Of a stretch of 64,000 nt of DNA, positions 32,978 to 45,842 are shown in pieces. The stretch's first letter is position 1. Each line of letters starts with the position of its first letter. The DNA comes from Trachythela sp. YZ-2020 (lineage: Eukaryota; Cnidaria; Anthozoa; Malacalcyonacea; Clavulariidae), in the NCBI GenBank assembly GCA_016169945.1, contig JADLSH010000199.1, forward strand, positions 4,942,938-5,006,937. Direction: 5' to 3'. The notes under the pieces are model-generated. The model worked only from the letters and a program-made list of their open reading frames with translations, was not told where the DNA came from and made no database searches. The translations under genes and the position numbers were made by a program.

Positions 32978-33221
32978 ATCACCGGGTCATGTGATAACCT
33001 TTTTATCACATCTATAGTGTCTTTATCAGTGTGATTAGCAGCTGGAAATAAAAAATGATATCGTCCCTAGGGACATATCGGTTTTATGTCACTCTGTTAT
33101 CGTCCTGATAAAGGCACAAGTATGTGATAATATCTATTATTTGTATGTGACGAACTATACATTTAAAGAGGTAGCAAACAAAGAAATAATAAGTAATTTT
33201 GATTGGTACACTGCACCAAAA

Positions 33222-33318
33222 AGATTTTAGGAAGTTGACTTTTGCATAAACAATATGCGACAAGGGATAAATATTTTAGGAAGTTGACTTTTGCATAAAC
33301 AATATGCGACAAGGGATA
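33222..33318. repeat. Tandem duplication of about 47 bp
   Basis: ATTTTAGGAAGTTGACTTTT through GCGACAAGGGATA occurs twice in succession without visible change. Confidence 0.9.
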
Positions 33319-33660
33319 TTGTTAAAATCCTTTTAATTTCATATAGCTTGCCTTTTGTCAGACACTCAGATTATTTTACAGTTGTATATAATTATCTTTG
33401 CAATTGTATTCTATAGGTGGGTTAGTAAACACATCAAGAAGCCATTGAGATCAACTGTTACCAGGTACTAATTAAGAAGCTTTCTACATTATTTCTAAGT
33501 ACAATATCTATAAATGCCCTTGAGATACAGTTGAACCTGCACGTATTAAGAGGCCACCCCGTATTAAGCGACTGAGACCGTGTTCCCAATGTGCTTTTCG
33601 CGCTTAAGGTTTGTGGTTTTAGAGTTTAAGGTTTGCGAAGGACAATCTTTCTTGAATTAG

Positions 33661-33661
<1 letters not shown>

Positions 33662-33693
<32 letters not shown>
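33662..33693. repeat. (TA)n microsatellite
   Basis: About sixteen uninterrupted TA units. Confidence 0.95.
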
Positions 33694-33695
<2 letters not shown>

Positions 33696-33973
33696 ACAAT
33701 TTGACCTAAAAATCACAGTTGAGACAAACTTTAAAATAGTAAACTTTCTATAGATGTTACTTTCGACCTTAATACTGAAAACACAAACCATATAGGAAGC
33801 CTAATGATGACCCATTATACATAAATATACATTCAAACTACCCACCATGCATCACAAAGCAGCTACCAGCATCAATCAACAAGCGCATTTCACTCCTCTC
33901 TTCTGACGAGGACGTATTATCAAAATGCACTAAGGCAAAGTAATTGGTGGCTATAAGCTATAATGCAAAAAGC

Positions 33974-35609
33974 TCACTTCGAGAATAGTTCAGTACGTTT
34001 GTTCAGTGTTTTCTTTTTGTCTGCGCGTATTATACATAATTTCTCCGTAAGGCATAAGTTACAACTCCGTGCACCAGCACTACGTGGGGAAGTACGCTTT
34101 AAAATGGACCACTTGATGTTTACAGGTCTTCCGCTAGCCTTCAGTTTCCACACGTATTTTGACAGTTCCGTTTCTGTTGCGTATCGCTCGTTGTTCATGG
34201 ATTTCTTGTGGTTCCTGTATCGTTCCTTAAACGTCGTAGACGTCATCCCGATGTAGTCTTTTGTGTCTTCATCCATGACTTCTGCCTTATACACGATATT
34301 CGTTGTCAAACAGTTACCTTGGAGGGGGCATTCGGACTTGGTTTGGCAGTTGCAATTGTTCTTATCTTCCGTGGTTGTCTCCTCCCTGGTTGTTGAACTT
34401 TCCGCTTTGGTGGTTGTGTGTTGAAATCGCGCTTTTGACATTTCCCATACACGAATAGCTCACTTTTACAGAGTTTCTGTTGAAGATCTTGTGTAACTGG
34501 CTTGATCGGGGGAAATGCTTGTCAATCAACAGTAGGAAGTTCCGCGCAACGTTCGTTCTTACATTCTTGCTGTACGGAGGGTTAAACCAGATAACATTTC
34601 TTTGGCGCTTTCTCTTAGAGGACGTGGTGTTATTGATGAGATCATCTGAATATTGCATCTTGGAGTTGTAATGACTGCGCTTGAGGGCATTCTCGTAAAA
34701 GGGTGCTGAGGAATCGAAAGAGGATTGGTCGGATGAAAGGGTGGATATTCGCTTGCTTACTGACACTGGAAGCTGTTTGATAATGGACGGTGGATGATTT
34801 GATCGGCTGTCGATGTAAAGGGTTCGTTGTTTGGCTTTCTGTAAGGGAAGTACTTCTCGTCTTTCACGTTTAATGTGACATCTAGGAAGTTTACGGTATG
34901 GTTGGTCACTTCGGCAGTTATTTTCAAACCGAGTTGATGGAAAATCTCATGCAAATCTTTCCGGGCTTTATTAGCTGATCGTCCGCATACACCTTCCAAT
35001 AGTGCCAGACCGTCGTCCCGATACAATCCAACGTTTTTGCCGAACCTTTTTTTTAGATGACTCAAGATGAATAATCCGACAAGCTCGCAAATTTATGCGC
35101 CGTCATAACTTCCCATTGTAACATCGAACAAAGACTCGTTATCCCGCTTTATCCAGGTCTTATCACCGTCAAAAAGTAAGGATTTCCTTGCATGCCTAAT
35201 TATTTCTACGTGTTCGTCAGGGATTGTGGTTATAGACTTTGCCCATGCAATAACTCGGTTGAGGAGGTCCTCTGTGATTGATGGGTAAAATTCGACAATA
35301 TCGAATGAGAGGAAGGTATGGTTAGGTTTGCTGTTAATTGTTTGAAACCATTCAATCACTGATTGCGAGTTGTTCCACGGGTTTACGTTAATGGTGGATC
35401 TAATATGTTCATTTATATTGTCTAGGATGACTTTACTGACCTTTCCGAGTTCATTCTTTGCCGGGTGGATGAGGCGGCATTTCGGTTTGGAGTCGAAGTT
35501 ATCTTTATGGTCCTTTAGGGTTATAAAGGCATTCTTCCTTGCCATTGTCTCTACTCGATCTCCGATCGAAAGATGCCCAGAAATCTCTTTATGTTCAGCG
35601 TTAATTTAA
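33974..35609 (-). pseudogene. Penelope-like element: reverse transcriptase plus GIY-YIG endonuclease, decayed
   Basis: Order on the minus strand: RT finger/palm (AFITLKDHKDNF, CRLIHPAKNELGKVSKVI, FLSFDIVEFYPSIT) at 35545-35093; a catalytic YRDDG box with VNFLDVTLN downstream at 35065-34757; a linker; then a GIY-YIG domain at 34441-33974 with CPLQGNCLTTNIVYKAEV, YIGMTSTTFKERYRNH and a terminal CNLCLTEKLCI. This is the Penelope-like element architecture. A stop after GSYDGA (about 35,093) and frameshifts near 34,800 and 34,390 inactivate it. Family similarity begins at about 35,609, where an in-frame stop marks the 5' truncation. Confidence 0.93.
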
Positions 35610-36340
35610 TCGATTAAGCTGTCACTTCCTAGAATGAAATCTGCATTCAGCAATCAGCATGGAAAGAATTGGCAGTCAGTTCAAGAGACCCCAAGTTGGG
35701 TTCTATCGCAGTCCAAGTGACGGTTGCAGAACTAGAAGAAAAACAGCATTCAGTTTCTTCAACATCATCAGAAAGAAAGATATTTAGCGAGTGTGTGAGT
35801 AGCTTTCCATGAATGAATTTAATAGTATTTAAATTATTGAGATGGCTCGTTAATACTGTCCAGCACTCCATTTAATATGTATAGCCACTAGAAAAACATT
35901 TTTTTAGAAATTTGATGATGCATCAGTCAAATCCAAGAGTGTCCATTCTCCCCACCTCCCTTTCTCTCTTTAATCCTTTAAATTAATGTAGGCTGCATGG
36001 TATTATCAGGTCCAATTGACTGAATTGAGTATTTTCAACTTCTTGGAACTGATCAAATGAAAAACTAATTTAAATTCCATGCACATTAATTGCACAAATT
36101 GTGGTTGTAGTTTTCTTTACTTCCTTAGAATTTTATTAATGACTTTTCATTTTACGAATAAAATGTTAGCCCTTAACCTGGACAGTGTAGATTGTGTGAA
36201 GGTGCAAAAGGTATAAACTGTGGTACATTATATATTTATCTCACATGATTATGTCAATGTATATGGTTTTGTACAGAATACGGCGGTTGACTGTTGTGTA
36301 AAACTACCTGAAAAATACAATGAGAACTTCGACGTTTCGA
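35610..36340. other. Unassigned AT-rich DNA
   Basis: No exon, RNA gene or bounded repeat was recognised; frames are short and lack known motifs. Confidence 0.4.
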
Positions 36341-36604
36341 GCGAAGGCCCTTCGTCTGCAAGTTAGTAGAATGGCTTTTGGTGAATACAAAAGCGATCAC
36401 GTGATAAAAAATAAACCAATCAGATGGATTTAATCAAAACAAACTATGAACAAAATATGGAAATCGCATCACAAAATATATTAGCATATATAACGGGGCA
36501 GCGAACAAAGATAACAAAGCAAGAAAGACAGAAAACAAGGAACGAAATATTAGATAAGGTGAGATGTAGAGTATCTGCTGATGGCAGGCATAAACAGATA
36601 GGAG

Positions 36605-36830
36605 TTAAATGTAAGAGAGGCTCTCATTAATGCCGAGAGGATGAATGGTGCCAAGTTGGGAAATGAGACGCATTTCTTGGCTTTTGCAGCTATCATTACT
36701 ACCAGAAATGGGACACAGAGCTCGAATTTTCATATCTGAAACACTGTGATTGCCAGTGTTGAAATGTCTGGCAACAGGTTGTTTAGCATCATTGTTGTTA
36801 TAATCATTGTTACGTATACAAAATACAAAT
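36605..36830 (-). pseudogene. C-terminal scrap of a second Penelope-like element
   Basis: The minus strand reads PVARHFNTGNHSVSDMKIRA, then QEMRLISQLGTIHPLGINES, ending in TAA at 36605. The HFN...H...D and LGTIHPLGINE pattern is the end of a GIY-YIG domain in Penelope-like elements. It differs in sequence from the 33,974 copy, so it is another lineage. The adjacent plus strand (36,325-36,370) has TTCGACGTTTCGAGCGAAGG, a motif I associate with element ends of this kind. Confidence 0.75.
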
Positions 36831-37267
36831 ATATAAAATATGTCCCAGCCTATACAGGAAAACTAAAAGCTACCCTGAATATGCTGTAATTAGCTATTCC
36901 GCAAAAAAGCCCAAGAAAGATTAAAGTACTTACAAACAAAAGTTAAAGATAACTACAATTTCCTACTGTAGGTCTCTATTCTCTATTCCACATGGAAGAT
37001 AGGTGATTAATAAGTATATACATGTGTACAGAGAACACCTCACGCTCGTTCATCGAAGAATTGGCCAAGTCTTTCACGTATATCTAATGTCGACGTACTG
37101 CACCGTGAATGTTATCTTATAGTGTCAGGTGTATTGTTCTCAGAGTCTGTATCAACTTCAACCCGTCGACGAATCTAGAACAAGTACCAATAAATACACA
37201 GTCAAACAATGTCAATTGAGATATTTAGTACTAAACTGTAGTAAGAACTTCAGTCATTCAGCCTATG

Positions 37268-37511
37268 AAAAAAGTGAAGTCAAGATGGCAGGATGTCCTA
37301 AGTCTGTGAAGGTCAAAAACAGTTTTTGTACCATTTTCCCAGCTAATTCTATTTTTTCCAAATGGGTCGAATCGCTAATCAAGTTATCAGTACATAAAAC
37401 CATAGTATTATTCTTTAAATCGAAGTCGAAACTCCTTGCAGCCTTGTGCGAACCGTACAGACAAAAACACTGGCACTGGACGCCAATTTCGCCTCACTCC
37501 AGATATATATG
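37268..37511. mobile_element. Old inverted relative of the 12,410-12,783 hAT-type MITE
   Basis: AGTGAAGTCAAGATGGC to TCACTCCAGATATATA follows the complement of the 12.4-kb MITE along its length with many substitutions. Only one terminal region (CTCCAGATATATAT) is preserved. Confidence 0.75.
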
Positions 37512-38196
37512 ACTGACTGTATGCTTAGCTAAGTAAGGGCCTGTTTAGCTATGGAGTATTGGAGGCGAGTTACCCTGCAAGGCGAGTTACTCAGAGTTTA
37601 CGGCAAGATCCTGGCTATTATAGAAACTTATAGTTTTCCCCGGTGACTGTTTACATGACACAACGGGGTAACTAAACTCGCATGGCGAGATGCCGGCAGA
37701 ACGAGGCGGGATCTTGCCTATCCCTAGACGAGATAAATATATTCCCATTTAAACACATTTCCCGCGTAACTCGCCAACTGAGTATGCATGATTCTGTTGT
37801 ATACAATATACAATAGTTCATTGTCATTTTTCACATTCCCATACTCAGCATCACCTCATACTATGTTTTCTTTTGATATTTGATTGGTATAAAGATATAG
37901 GCACAACAGTTTAGAAAATAAATGCCAGACTCTGACTAGGGGGTATGTAATATTTATATGTGGTGTGTAAATAGTGCTGTTATCTACAACGAAAGAGTTA
38001 CGAGTTCCAAATTTTATTCTCAAGTACAAAAGACTAAAATCTGAAGTTTTTACAATTGTTTTAAAAGGTTTTCCATTTTGTTTTAAAAAAATTGTTTTAA
38101 CAATTGTTTTAACAATTTTAACACAGTTTATAGAAGCAATATAAAAGTTCATACACTCATAGACCTCATGCATTAATTGACTCATGTTTGTAGATG

Positions 38197-38345
38197 AAAT
38201 ATTCGAACGAAAATTTATATACATTTTTAGACCTAACCAGGAGCAGTTGCGAAAATGCAACTTTATATAGGCCCTCTGGCAGGAATCGAACCTGCGGCCC
38301 TGCGATTCCAGTGCAGCGCTCTAACCAACTAAGCTACAGAGTCCA
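38197..38345 (-). mobile_element. tRNA-derived SINE, minus strand
   Basis: On the minus strand it starts GGACTCTGTAGCTTAGTTGG with the B box GGTTCGATTCC and CCAGAGGGCC, followed by the GTTGCATTTTCGCAACTGCT hairpin and CCTGGTTAGGTCTAAAAATG. This is the best-preserved head in the window. Confidence 0.82.
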
Positions 38346-38411
38346 GTTTCTGAGCGTTAACCGCAAATTCGTATGCATATGATGGGAGTGATCCACGTAT
38401 GAAACTGATTT

Positions 38412-38487
38412 TCTATCACCGGAATCGAACCTCAGTCGCAGAGGTAAAAGGTACACGCACTATCCTCTGTGCAATCAACGTAGACCT
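38412..38487 (-). mobile_element. Second tRNA-like SINE head, different family
   Basis: The minus strand reads TTGATTGCACAGAGGATAGT, an A-box-like start, and GAGGTTCGATTCCGG, a B box. Stems are imperfect and no mature tRNA fold is convincing, so a SINE head is the likelier reading. Confidence 0.5.
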
Positions 38488-38488
38488 C

Positions 38489-38519
38489 AGTTAAAGTTAA
38501 AGTTAAAGTTAAAGTTAAA
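38489..38519. repeat. (AGTTAA)n microsatellite
   Basis: Five hexanucleotide units. Confidence 0.9.
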
Positions 38520-38539
38520 ACAAATATGAAATGTCTTAC

Positions 38540-38653
38540 CGCAGATGAAATGTCTACCCACTGCATTGCTTTCTTTATCTTGTCACTTAGGCAGGGCGTG
38601 TCTTCGAGGTTCCAGTAGGTGAATTTGGAAAACTTGTTAGAGAAACATCGATC
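38540..38653 (-). CDS. Internal exon of an unrecognised gene
   Basis: A 114-nt exon (38 codons, phase 0 both ends) with a good acceptor (TTCTTGCTATTTCAG) and donor (GCG|GTAAGA) on the minus strand. It encodes DRCFSNKFSKFTYWNLEDTP followed by CLSDKIKKAMQWVDISSA. The WNLEDTP and KKAMQWVDI patterns look like a real conserved protein, but I cannot name the family. No neighbouring exon was located with confidence. Its acceptor lies at the edge of a recent 1-kb tandem duplication, which starts five bases upstream of the exon and includes part of the pyrimidine tract. Confidence 0.65.
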
Positions 38654-38658
38654 CTGAA

Positions 38659-40658
38659 ATAGCAAGAAATGTAAGCTCAGTCAGTACTGCACATCTCTGC
38701 ACTTAATGTACTACCTGTATATAGATTTGCAATTGATAACTTACGGGAGGAAGTCCGAAGTCTAAATCGAAAAGTCAATTGAAAAATTACGTGTGCTGCT
38801 CCAATAAGTTCAATAGCAACACAATTCAATAAACAACATATGTACACACATACCAATGACCACTTTGTATAAAAAAAAGTTTTTATATCTAATTACACTA
38901 ATAGGAAATTGAGCAGAAACTTGTTCTCTGACTTTCGGTTACATTGAGTACTGCGCATGAGAATAATGAAAATTTTGAGTGGAAATTGCTCAAGACAATT
39001 TATATTTCATGTGTTCGTTGGTGTGACGCGCTTTGTTAGTTTTGATTAATTATCTACTACCTATTCTTGTAATACAATAGAATGCAATAACTTGCGCATG
39101 AGTAGCCGCACAATTCAACTTGCGTAAGTTACGTTTCATCTTTTTCCTGAACTCATGTACACAGGGGCAGATCGAGCAGAATAGGACGACTGATGCAGTA
39201 GGACACCCATTCGTAGGGGGGGTCCAGAGGAATCCTCCTCTGGGAAATTTTGAAATCTAGGACGTCGTGGACACGATTTCCTGCGTTCTGAACAAATATT
39301 TTATTCCAATTTGTAGGTTGAAATCAGTAAAAAATTTCGAGTTATATCGCAAAAACAATGTAGTTTTTCCAGATAAGAATAAGTTTAGCTTCCTGTACAA
39401 TAAGTTTGCCATATGTAGATTATAGCAGTTATGGCAACAGGAAACTGGCAATATTATGGTTTTATTTCAAAGTAGTTTGTTTTAGCATTTACGTACAGTA
39501 GCGCTTCTGTAAATATTCAACATACGCACATACAGTATGAGTGATATGACACTCTAGAAGAACGCTTTACAACAAAGATTGAAACAGGATATTCGGCAAA
39601 CTTTATTTTCGGTCTCACATAGCATTACGTGGCATAATGCGCCCAATTTAACAATGAATAATAGCAAGAAATGTAAGCTCAGTCAGTACTGCACATCTCT
39701 GCACTTAATGTACTACCTGTATATAGATTTGCAATTGATAACTTACGGAAGGAAGTCCGAAGTCTAAATCGAAAAGTCAATTGAAAAATTACGTGTGCTG
39801 CTCCAATAAGTTCAATAGCAACACAATTCAATAAACAACATATGTACACACATACCAATGACCACTTTGTATAAAAAAAAGTTTTTATATCTAATTACAC
39901 TAATAGGAAATTGAGCAGAAACTTGTTCTCTGACTTTCGGTTACATTGAGTACTGCGCATGAGAATAATGAAAATTTTGAGTGGAAATTGCTCAAGACAA
40001 TTTATATTTCATGTGTTCGTTGGTGTGACGCGCTTTGTTAGTTTTGATTAATTATCTACTACCTATTCTTGTAATACAATAGAATGCAATAACTTGCGCA
40101 TGAGTAGCCGCACAATTCAACTTGCGTAAGTTACGTTTCATCTTTTTCCTGAACTCATGTACACAGGGGCAGATCGAGCAGAATAGGACGACTGATGCAG
40201 TGGGACACCCATTCGTAGGGGGGTTCCAGAGGAATCCTCCTCTGGGAAATTTTGAAATCTAGGACGTCGTGGACACGATTTCCTGCGTTCTGAACAAATA
40301 TTTTATTCCAATTTGTAGGTTGAAATCAGTAAAAAATTTCGAGTTATATCGCAAAAACAATGTAGTTTTTCCAGATAAGAATAAGTTTAGCTTCCTGTAC
40401 AATAAGTTTGCCATATGTAGATTATAGCAGTTATGGCAACAGGAAACTGGCAATATTATGGTTTTATTTCAAAGTAGTTTTAGCATTTACGTACAGTAGC
40501 GCTTCTGTAAATATTCAACATACGCACATACAGTATGAGTGATATGACACTCTAGAAGAACGCTTTACAACAAAGATTGAAACAGGATATTCGGCAAACT
40601 TTATTTTCGGTCTCACATAGCATTACGTGGCATAATGCGCCCAATTTAACAATGAATA
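38659..40658. repeat. 1,002-bp tandem duplication, two near-identical copies
   Basis: Copy 1 is 38659-39660 and copy 2 is 39661-40658; both begin ATAGCAAGAAATGTAAGCTC and end CAATTTAACAATGAATA. Differences are a 4-bp deletion (TGTT) near 40,476 and a few substitutions or one-base indels, so the event is recent. The unit contains the left part of the hAT-like element described at 40,164. Confidence 0.97.
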
Positions 40659-40747
40659 TCTTGAGACCGACTGCACATTTTGAGACCGACTGGATCATGA
40701 TCTCTGGCGGGTGTACGACCCCCTACACCCCCACATTTACGCCCCTG
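40164..40747. mobile_element. hAT-type non-autonomous element, near-perfect 8-bp TSD
   Basis: Begins CAGGGGCAGATCG and ends ACGCCCCTG, flanked by CATGTACA (40156-40163) and CATGCACA (40748-40755), one mismatch. The right end resembles that of the 9,150-9,630 element (CCCCTACACCCCC). A truncated left part is repeated at 39162-39660 because of the tandem duplication. Confidence 0.75.
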
Positions 40748-43700
40748 CATGCACATGTGCCTAGTTTTAGTTCATAAATGCATGGGAAGGTCGAGATGCA
40801 TTCATGTTGTTCGAATAAAGAAGAATCGTAGCGAATTTGGTGGTATTGTACTGGCTGAAGATCTAGTTTGTCTGGAGGCACATGTATATACGGGTGATAA
40901 GTGAAGGTATCACTAATCAATGTATTATCAAGGCAGCTTATCTAAAATTACTTGTGGCAGAAACCAAATTGGGTAACCGCCAATTTATGTTCGCGGTAAC
41001 CTGGGTTTTCCAAGACAAAGGCTTGTCAAAGTTTATGGAAAATGAGCCTTACGTAATTCCAATTACGCAATTCCAGAACGACGAAAGGCACACTTTGCAA
41101 ATGTATTTGAAACAGAATTGTAAAGCAAGTTTGAATATTAAGCGTTGACACATTTATTGACTCTAGGGTTAGGGAAACCAGATTAGGATACCGCAATGCA
41201 AAGTTTGTAACAGTAACGCGGCGGTAACCTAGGTTTGATTACCGCAATTTCGGACAACTGCAAGGTATTCGTGCCAAAAGCAAATTAGCAAGGGTGATTA
41301 ATTCTGGAGTCTGGTAGTGCATGTGGTCCACAGTACTGTACATGCCTGTAAATAGTATTTTTGTGGAGGATGCCAATCTTCGAATGGAGCTAGGCTAGCT
41401 TAAATAACGAGCTCCATATGATTTTTGGAGTTGTTAGCCAGTAACTCCAGGTTTAGAAAGCCAGCTCCACTGGCTCCCATGATTCTTGAAGTTGGCATGT
41501 ACGCCAACTCCAGAATCATTAATTCAACTAAGATTTGAAGTTTTGAAGCTCGAGTTTTGAGTTAGCCCCTTAGATTATGGAAGCAGCGTTCGCTCCATGG
41601 CTCCCTAACTTCTGCAGTCATGCCATAGTGAAAGTAAATGGTAATATGAAAGTAATGGAATATAAATGGTTTTCTCTGCATTCACTCAATATGCCTCATA
41701 AGTTCAGGAAATTAGCCAAAATTTGTGTTGCGTGGGTGGTCGTACTAGAAGCAGATACAGCGTCGTCTCACTGCGTTATTTTTTGAAAGATTTACCAAAA
41801 GGCAGGTGTTAAATGCAATAGGACAAGAAATATAACAAAGTTTCTAAGTTGCCAATTAAAGAAAATATTTTCTTAGGCCTTCCATGACCGTCAGTTAAAA
41901 AGTAGCCGTCTAAGTTCAAAAGTGGCCGTTCTTATGACTGTTGGACAGCTGCCTGGCTAAATCCCTGGCCATATGCCAATGACAAAATGACAAAATATAA
42001 TGTTCTTTATTGTGATTCAACAGTGCATATCACAGTAACGAAGCTCTCTTGGGAGCTTTAAAAATCTTTTGTCTGCTAGAGAAACATAAACAAGGCAAGG
42101 GGTCAAAATTTGGCTTAATACATATGCTGGCGGAGGTATGCAATCTCTGAGTGCCCTCTAGTATATTTATTTTTCACATCAAATTATCAATGAAGATCAA
42201 TCTTTTAGCGTAAAATGATACCTTTTATGTATCATTGCGATCAAAAATGGTCAAATACGATTTTAATAAGATGGCAAATCACGATTTAACAACGAGACTT
42301 GGTGGTTGAAACGTTTTAGGAAACAGGCAGTTTGCAGACTGAAATGGCAATGCTGAACGTTTCACAAATAGGCAACCATCGTTTGGGCAAATGGACGGAA
42401 ATTCGAAGGATGTTTAATTCTGAAAGGTGGAATAATGTGATTTCGAGCACTCTTTTCATCGGATTATGTTGGGCCATTATTGATCGCAGTGATACTAAAA
42501 AGTTTCAGACTTTAAACCAGAGAACGTCTGAAACTTTAATCATGAACCCTGGTTTCGCCTCTTCCATATTTAAAAGATACTGAAAAGGTTTCATTTGATA
42601 GCTAAAAGCCTGGTATTGATTTGTGTGAAAAAGGGAAATTTACACACTAAATATTATGCGCGATAGCATACTAAAGTTGGATTACCTTTTTTTATACACC
42701 CTGTATAGTTGAATTGGATCATCGGATGTATCGTATTGGTTTGTCATCTGTTCGTTCAATTGTCTACTCCATGCAAGTTTACTGATAATCGTTCGATCAG
42801 AGCTGCAAAAGATAACTGATTTAGAGGCTGCAGTAAACAATGAAAGGAAGAAGATAAAAATATAAATGAACTGGTAAAAAGAAAATCTATTCGTATTTCG
42901 AGGGCTTCGGTGGTGCAATTGTCATAGCAAGTCGCTGGGGACTCATGACACTTATGTGAAAAGAGCCCGTCAACGCTCTACTGAATTACGAACGACGCAG
43001 TTTTACATTAATTTAACAAACATCTAGGCAATTGAAAGCAAAAAAATGACAATCATACCACAATGGAACATTGGCACTTTCACCCTGAAGTATACAACCA
43101 CGAAATGAAACTTTAAAAAAGCAGATACTGCAGTCTTACTGGAGAAATGAAGACAATTGACAAGTTGCGTGTACTGCATAATGAGCATAATTATGTATAT
43201 AGTACTTATATGGATGATTTCACAGTGACAAATCTTTTGAATTTGACACCACAGTTGAGAAATTCAACCAGATCATGTCATTGGCATGATTGGATGATTG
43301 CTCATTATACCAAGAACTCACAGTGGGCAAGTTTCCATATTTCCAGAGCATATCTTGATTGACTATTTTGCCAGGTCTGGACCTAGGATCTGTCAAACTC
43401 ATTGGGCATATCCCCTCTCTATTTATAATACTCCCCTCTCTATTTGGTCCGTACTCCCCCCTCCCCCACTGCAAACATGGCCTGGATTATATAAGCACCC
43501 TGGGAGGCTTAATAGAGAATTTACCATAGCCCACAGCCCAGGCTAAATGAAGTTCATGCTCTCAATAACACCTGCCCCACGCCCAATTTTACTAACTAAA
43601 GGCAGTGTAGATTATAACGATTTCCTTGGGTCTGACAAATGTCCGATCAACCAGACAGTTGATTAGTGAGTTGATCGGGCATTGGCTAAGAATGGTTGGC

Positions 43701-45330
43701 CAGCCTTTCCAATATTTTCACCACGTTGGCAAATTGCCAAACAAATTGGAGCAATTGGCAAACAAATCTGAAAGGCCTGGGCTCAATAATTTCACTTATT
43801 CTGTAAAATTTCAAAATGGAGATCTCTACAAAACAAAGCCCAAAGTTTTCTCTCTACACCTTTTTCCATCCAAATATTTATTGGTTAGTAAGTTTCTGCT
43901 TTTTAAAGAGTACGAACCAAATAAAATACCCTTAATTTAGAATACCTAGCAGGGGGAAGGGGCAGTTTCAAAAGTTTAAATCACACAACAAAGATATTGG
44001 ACGCTTAGCTCTACCAGTAGAACTGGTTTTCAGCCTTTGTTTACATGAGTTCTCGTGAAGGGCTAGCCCTATAAGTAGGGCTGGTTTTCACCGCGTGTCT
44101 ACAGCATTGAATGGCTTCCCTATACAACTCACCTATTTTCTTACAAAGTCTTAAATCATATTTTGATGAGCAAATTTTCGAATAAAAACTGGCAGGAAAT
44201 TTAATATTGAGCGAAATACTTAAATCGAAAATGGCTTCACAAGCAGAGCTTGACACATATGTGGAAAGTTTTTACTTAGTCCTACTTAGACTTGCTCCAA
44301 GTCTGTCCCTGAATGGGTTTTTATTGGGGAGTTATAAAGGGAGGACAAAAATGCAGACAGGAGGCGACAAAATTAGGAGAGGACAGACAGAATTGAATCT
44401 GATTATGAATTTGGCGCAAAAGTTGATTGAGAAGTTAGAGAAAGATTTGCATCTTTGAAGGTGGTTGAAACTGATTAGGAAAAAGGGAAGCCTCAGACGA
44501 AAACAAACATATCTTGCCCTACCAGTTGCATTTATATGGGAAATTTCCAGCACTACTAGGCAAGATCTCAGGTAATCATTAGCGAGTTCTTGCCTAGGAA
44601 GGCTGGCCCTCCTCTCATATAAATGAAACCAATTCTTAATAGGGATTTGAATTTGCTCACAGGATCTCGTCTAAGTGGGCCAGCCCTTCATGTATAGTAG
44701 GGCTCATATAAACTGCCTGCTAATGTACGAGCCAAATCCCAGGTCAAATCCCAGTTGGAATTGACTTGTACATAAGTGTTGATGCTTTCTATATATTTGC
44801 GATTTCCAAATTTTTCAATCAGGGTGGATTAGAGGCCAGAGGGTCTCAACTTCAAGGCTTCAACACAGCAAAATTTGTGGCCAAGATGTTGGCTTATATT
44901 AACAACATCCAGCTCACCTCAATCAATAGAGTTGATTGTTATGTTTTTGCTTGATGATAGTTTAATTGTGGAACTATTTGAACACATTTTGCAAAATGTA
45001 CTGAATAGCGAAAATTTATACTCTATATAGCATATATACTGGCGATCTTATTTAGCAAAATCTATTAACAGACACGTTTACTACATGACTGTTAAAAATA
45101 CAAACATTTTTATGCATACAGTTTGAAAAAGTACTAACCTTTTATTAAATGAACAAAATATACGAATATTTCCCGTGTATTATGAAACAAATTTGTCAAT
45201 CAGCCGCAAAGTCAGGCATCTAAGTCAGTGGCCTAACTAACTGCGTGTAATTCGAGGTTCTAAAATGAATTTAAATTCCTTATTTTAAAGTCTTTCAAAT
45301 TGCTTTTCAAATGAGATTGCTTTGTCCTCA
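40748..45330. other. 4.6 kb without a recognised gene
   Basis: Short open frames at 40882, 41577, 42332, 43147, 43626 and 44207 show no domain I can name. Local repeats occur: GGTAACCTGGGTTTTCC / CGGTAACCTAGGTTTG (40,995 and 41,221), CTCCA-rich inverted bits at 41,390-41,520, and CCCCTCTCTATTT duplicates at 43,413-43,445. Repeated GGGCTAGCCCT/CTACCAGT segments occur at 44,010-44,700. Confidence 0.4.
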
Positions 45331-45339
45331 TCTGCATAA

Positions 45340-45635
45340 GAGCGCGCGGGACAACACGCGAGGGGAGTTACAGAAAGTAAACAGAAATGCATATCATTAT
45401 GACGTTCCGGAATGGACCAATCACATCTACGCAAGTATGATCAAGTAACCAATAGGGGACCAGATGCGTGGAATTTTACTGGCAAGTCAAGTTACAGCAT
45501 TTTGTGCCCGCGCACGTGTCATTTGCCAAACAATACGGATATAGGATGTTATTATTGACTTTGTACAGTAAATTTACCTTGAAAACTGTTCAAGTTAAGT
45601 TTAAATGAAAATACAAAGCTGAAAGCAAAGCACAG
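45340..45635 (+). promoter_or_regulatory. Possible promoter and first exon of a spliced transcript
   Basis: A GC-richer stretch (GAGCGCGCGGGACAACACGC at about 45,341) is followed by two CCAAT boxes (GACCAATCAC about 45,416, AACCAATAGG about 45,449). A candidate exon end is AAAGCACAG|GTAAAT at 45635/45636. No TATA box or coding frame is evident. Inferred from composition and the strong donor. Confidence 0.4.
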
Positions 45636-45842
45636 GTAAATCTCTATGTTGTTTATAGCTCTATAACTCTGTGTATTTTGTTATTCCTTGAATTTGAAGT
45701 CTCACGTTTGAAGTGAGCTAAATGTATGACCAGATATACTCAGTGTTTTTGTAGGATTTCTCGTACATTTTGTCGTTATAATGTTTAGAAACACTAAACT
45801 GTAAACCAGGCAACTTATGATCGAGTTTTTCTTGAATTTTAG

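Noticed and set aside
42682..44256. Small minus-strand frames
   Set aside because: No recognisable domain, no supporting splice sites, and composition typical of random AT-rich DNA.
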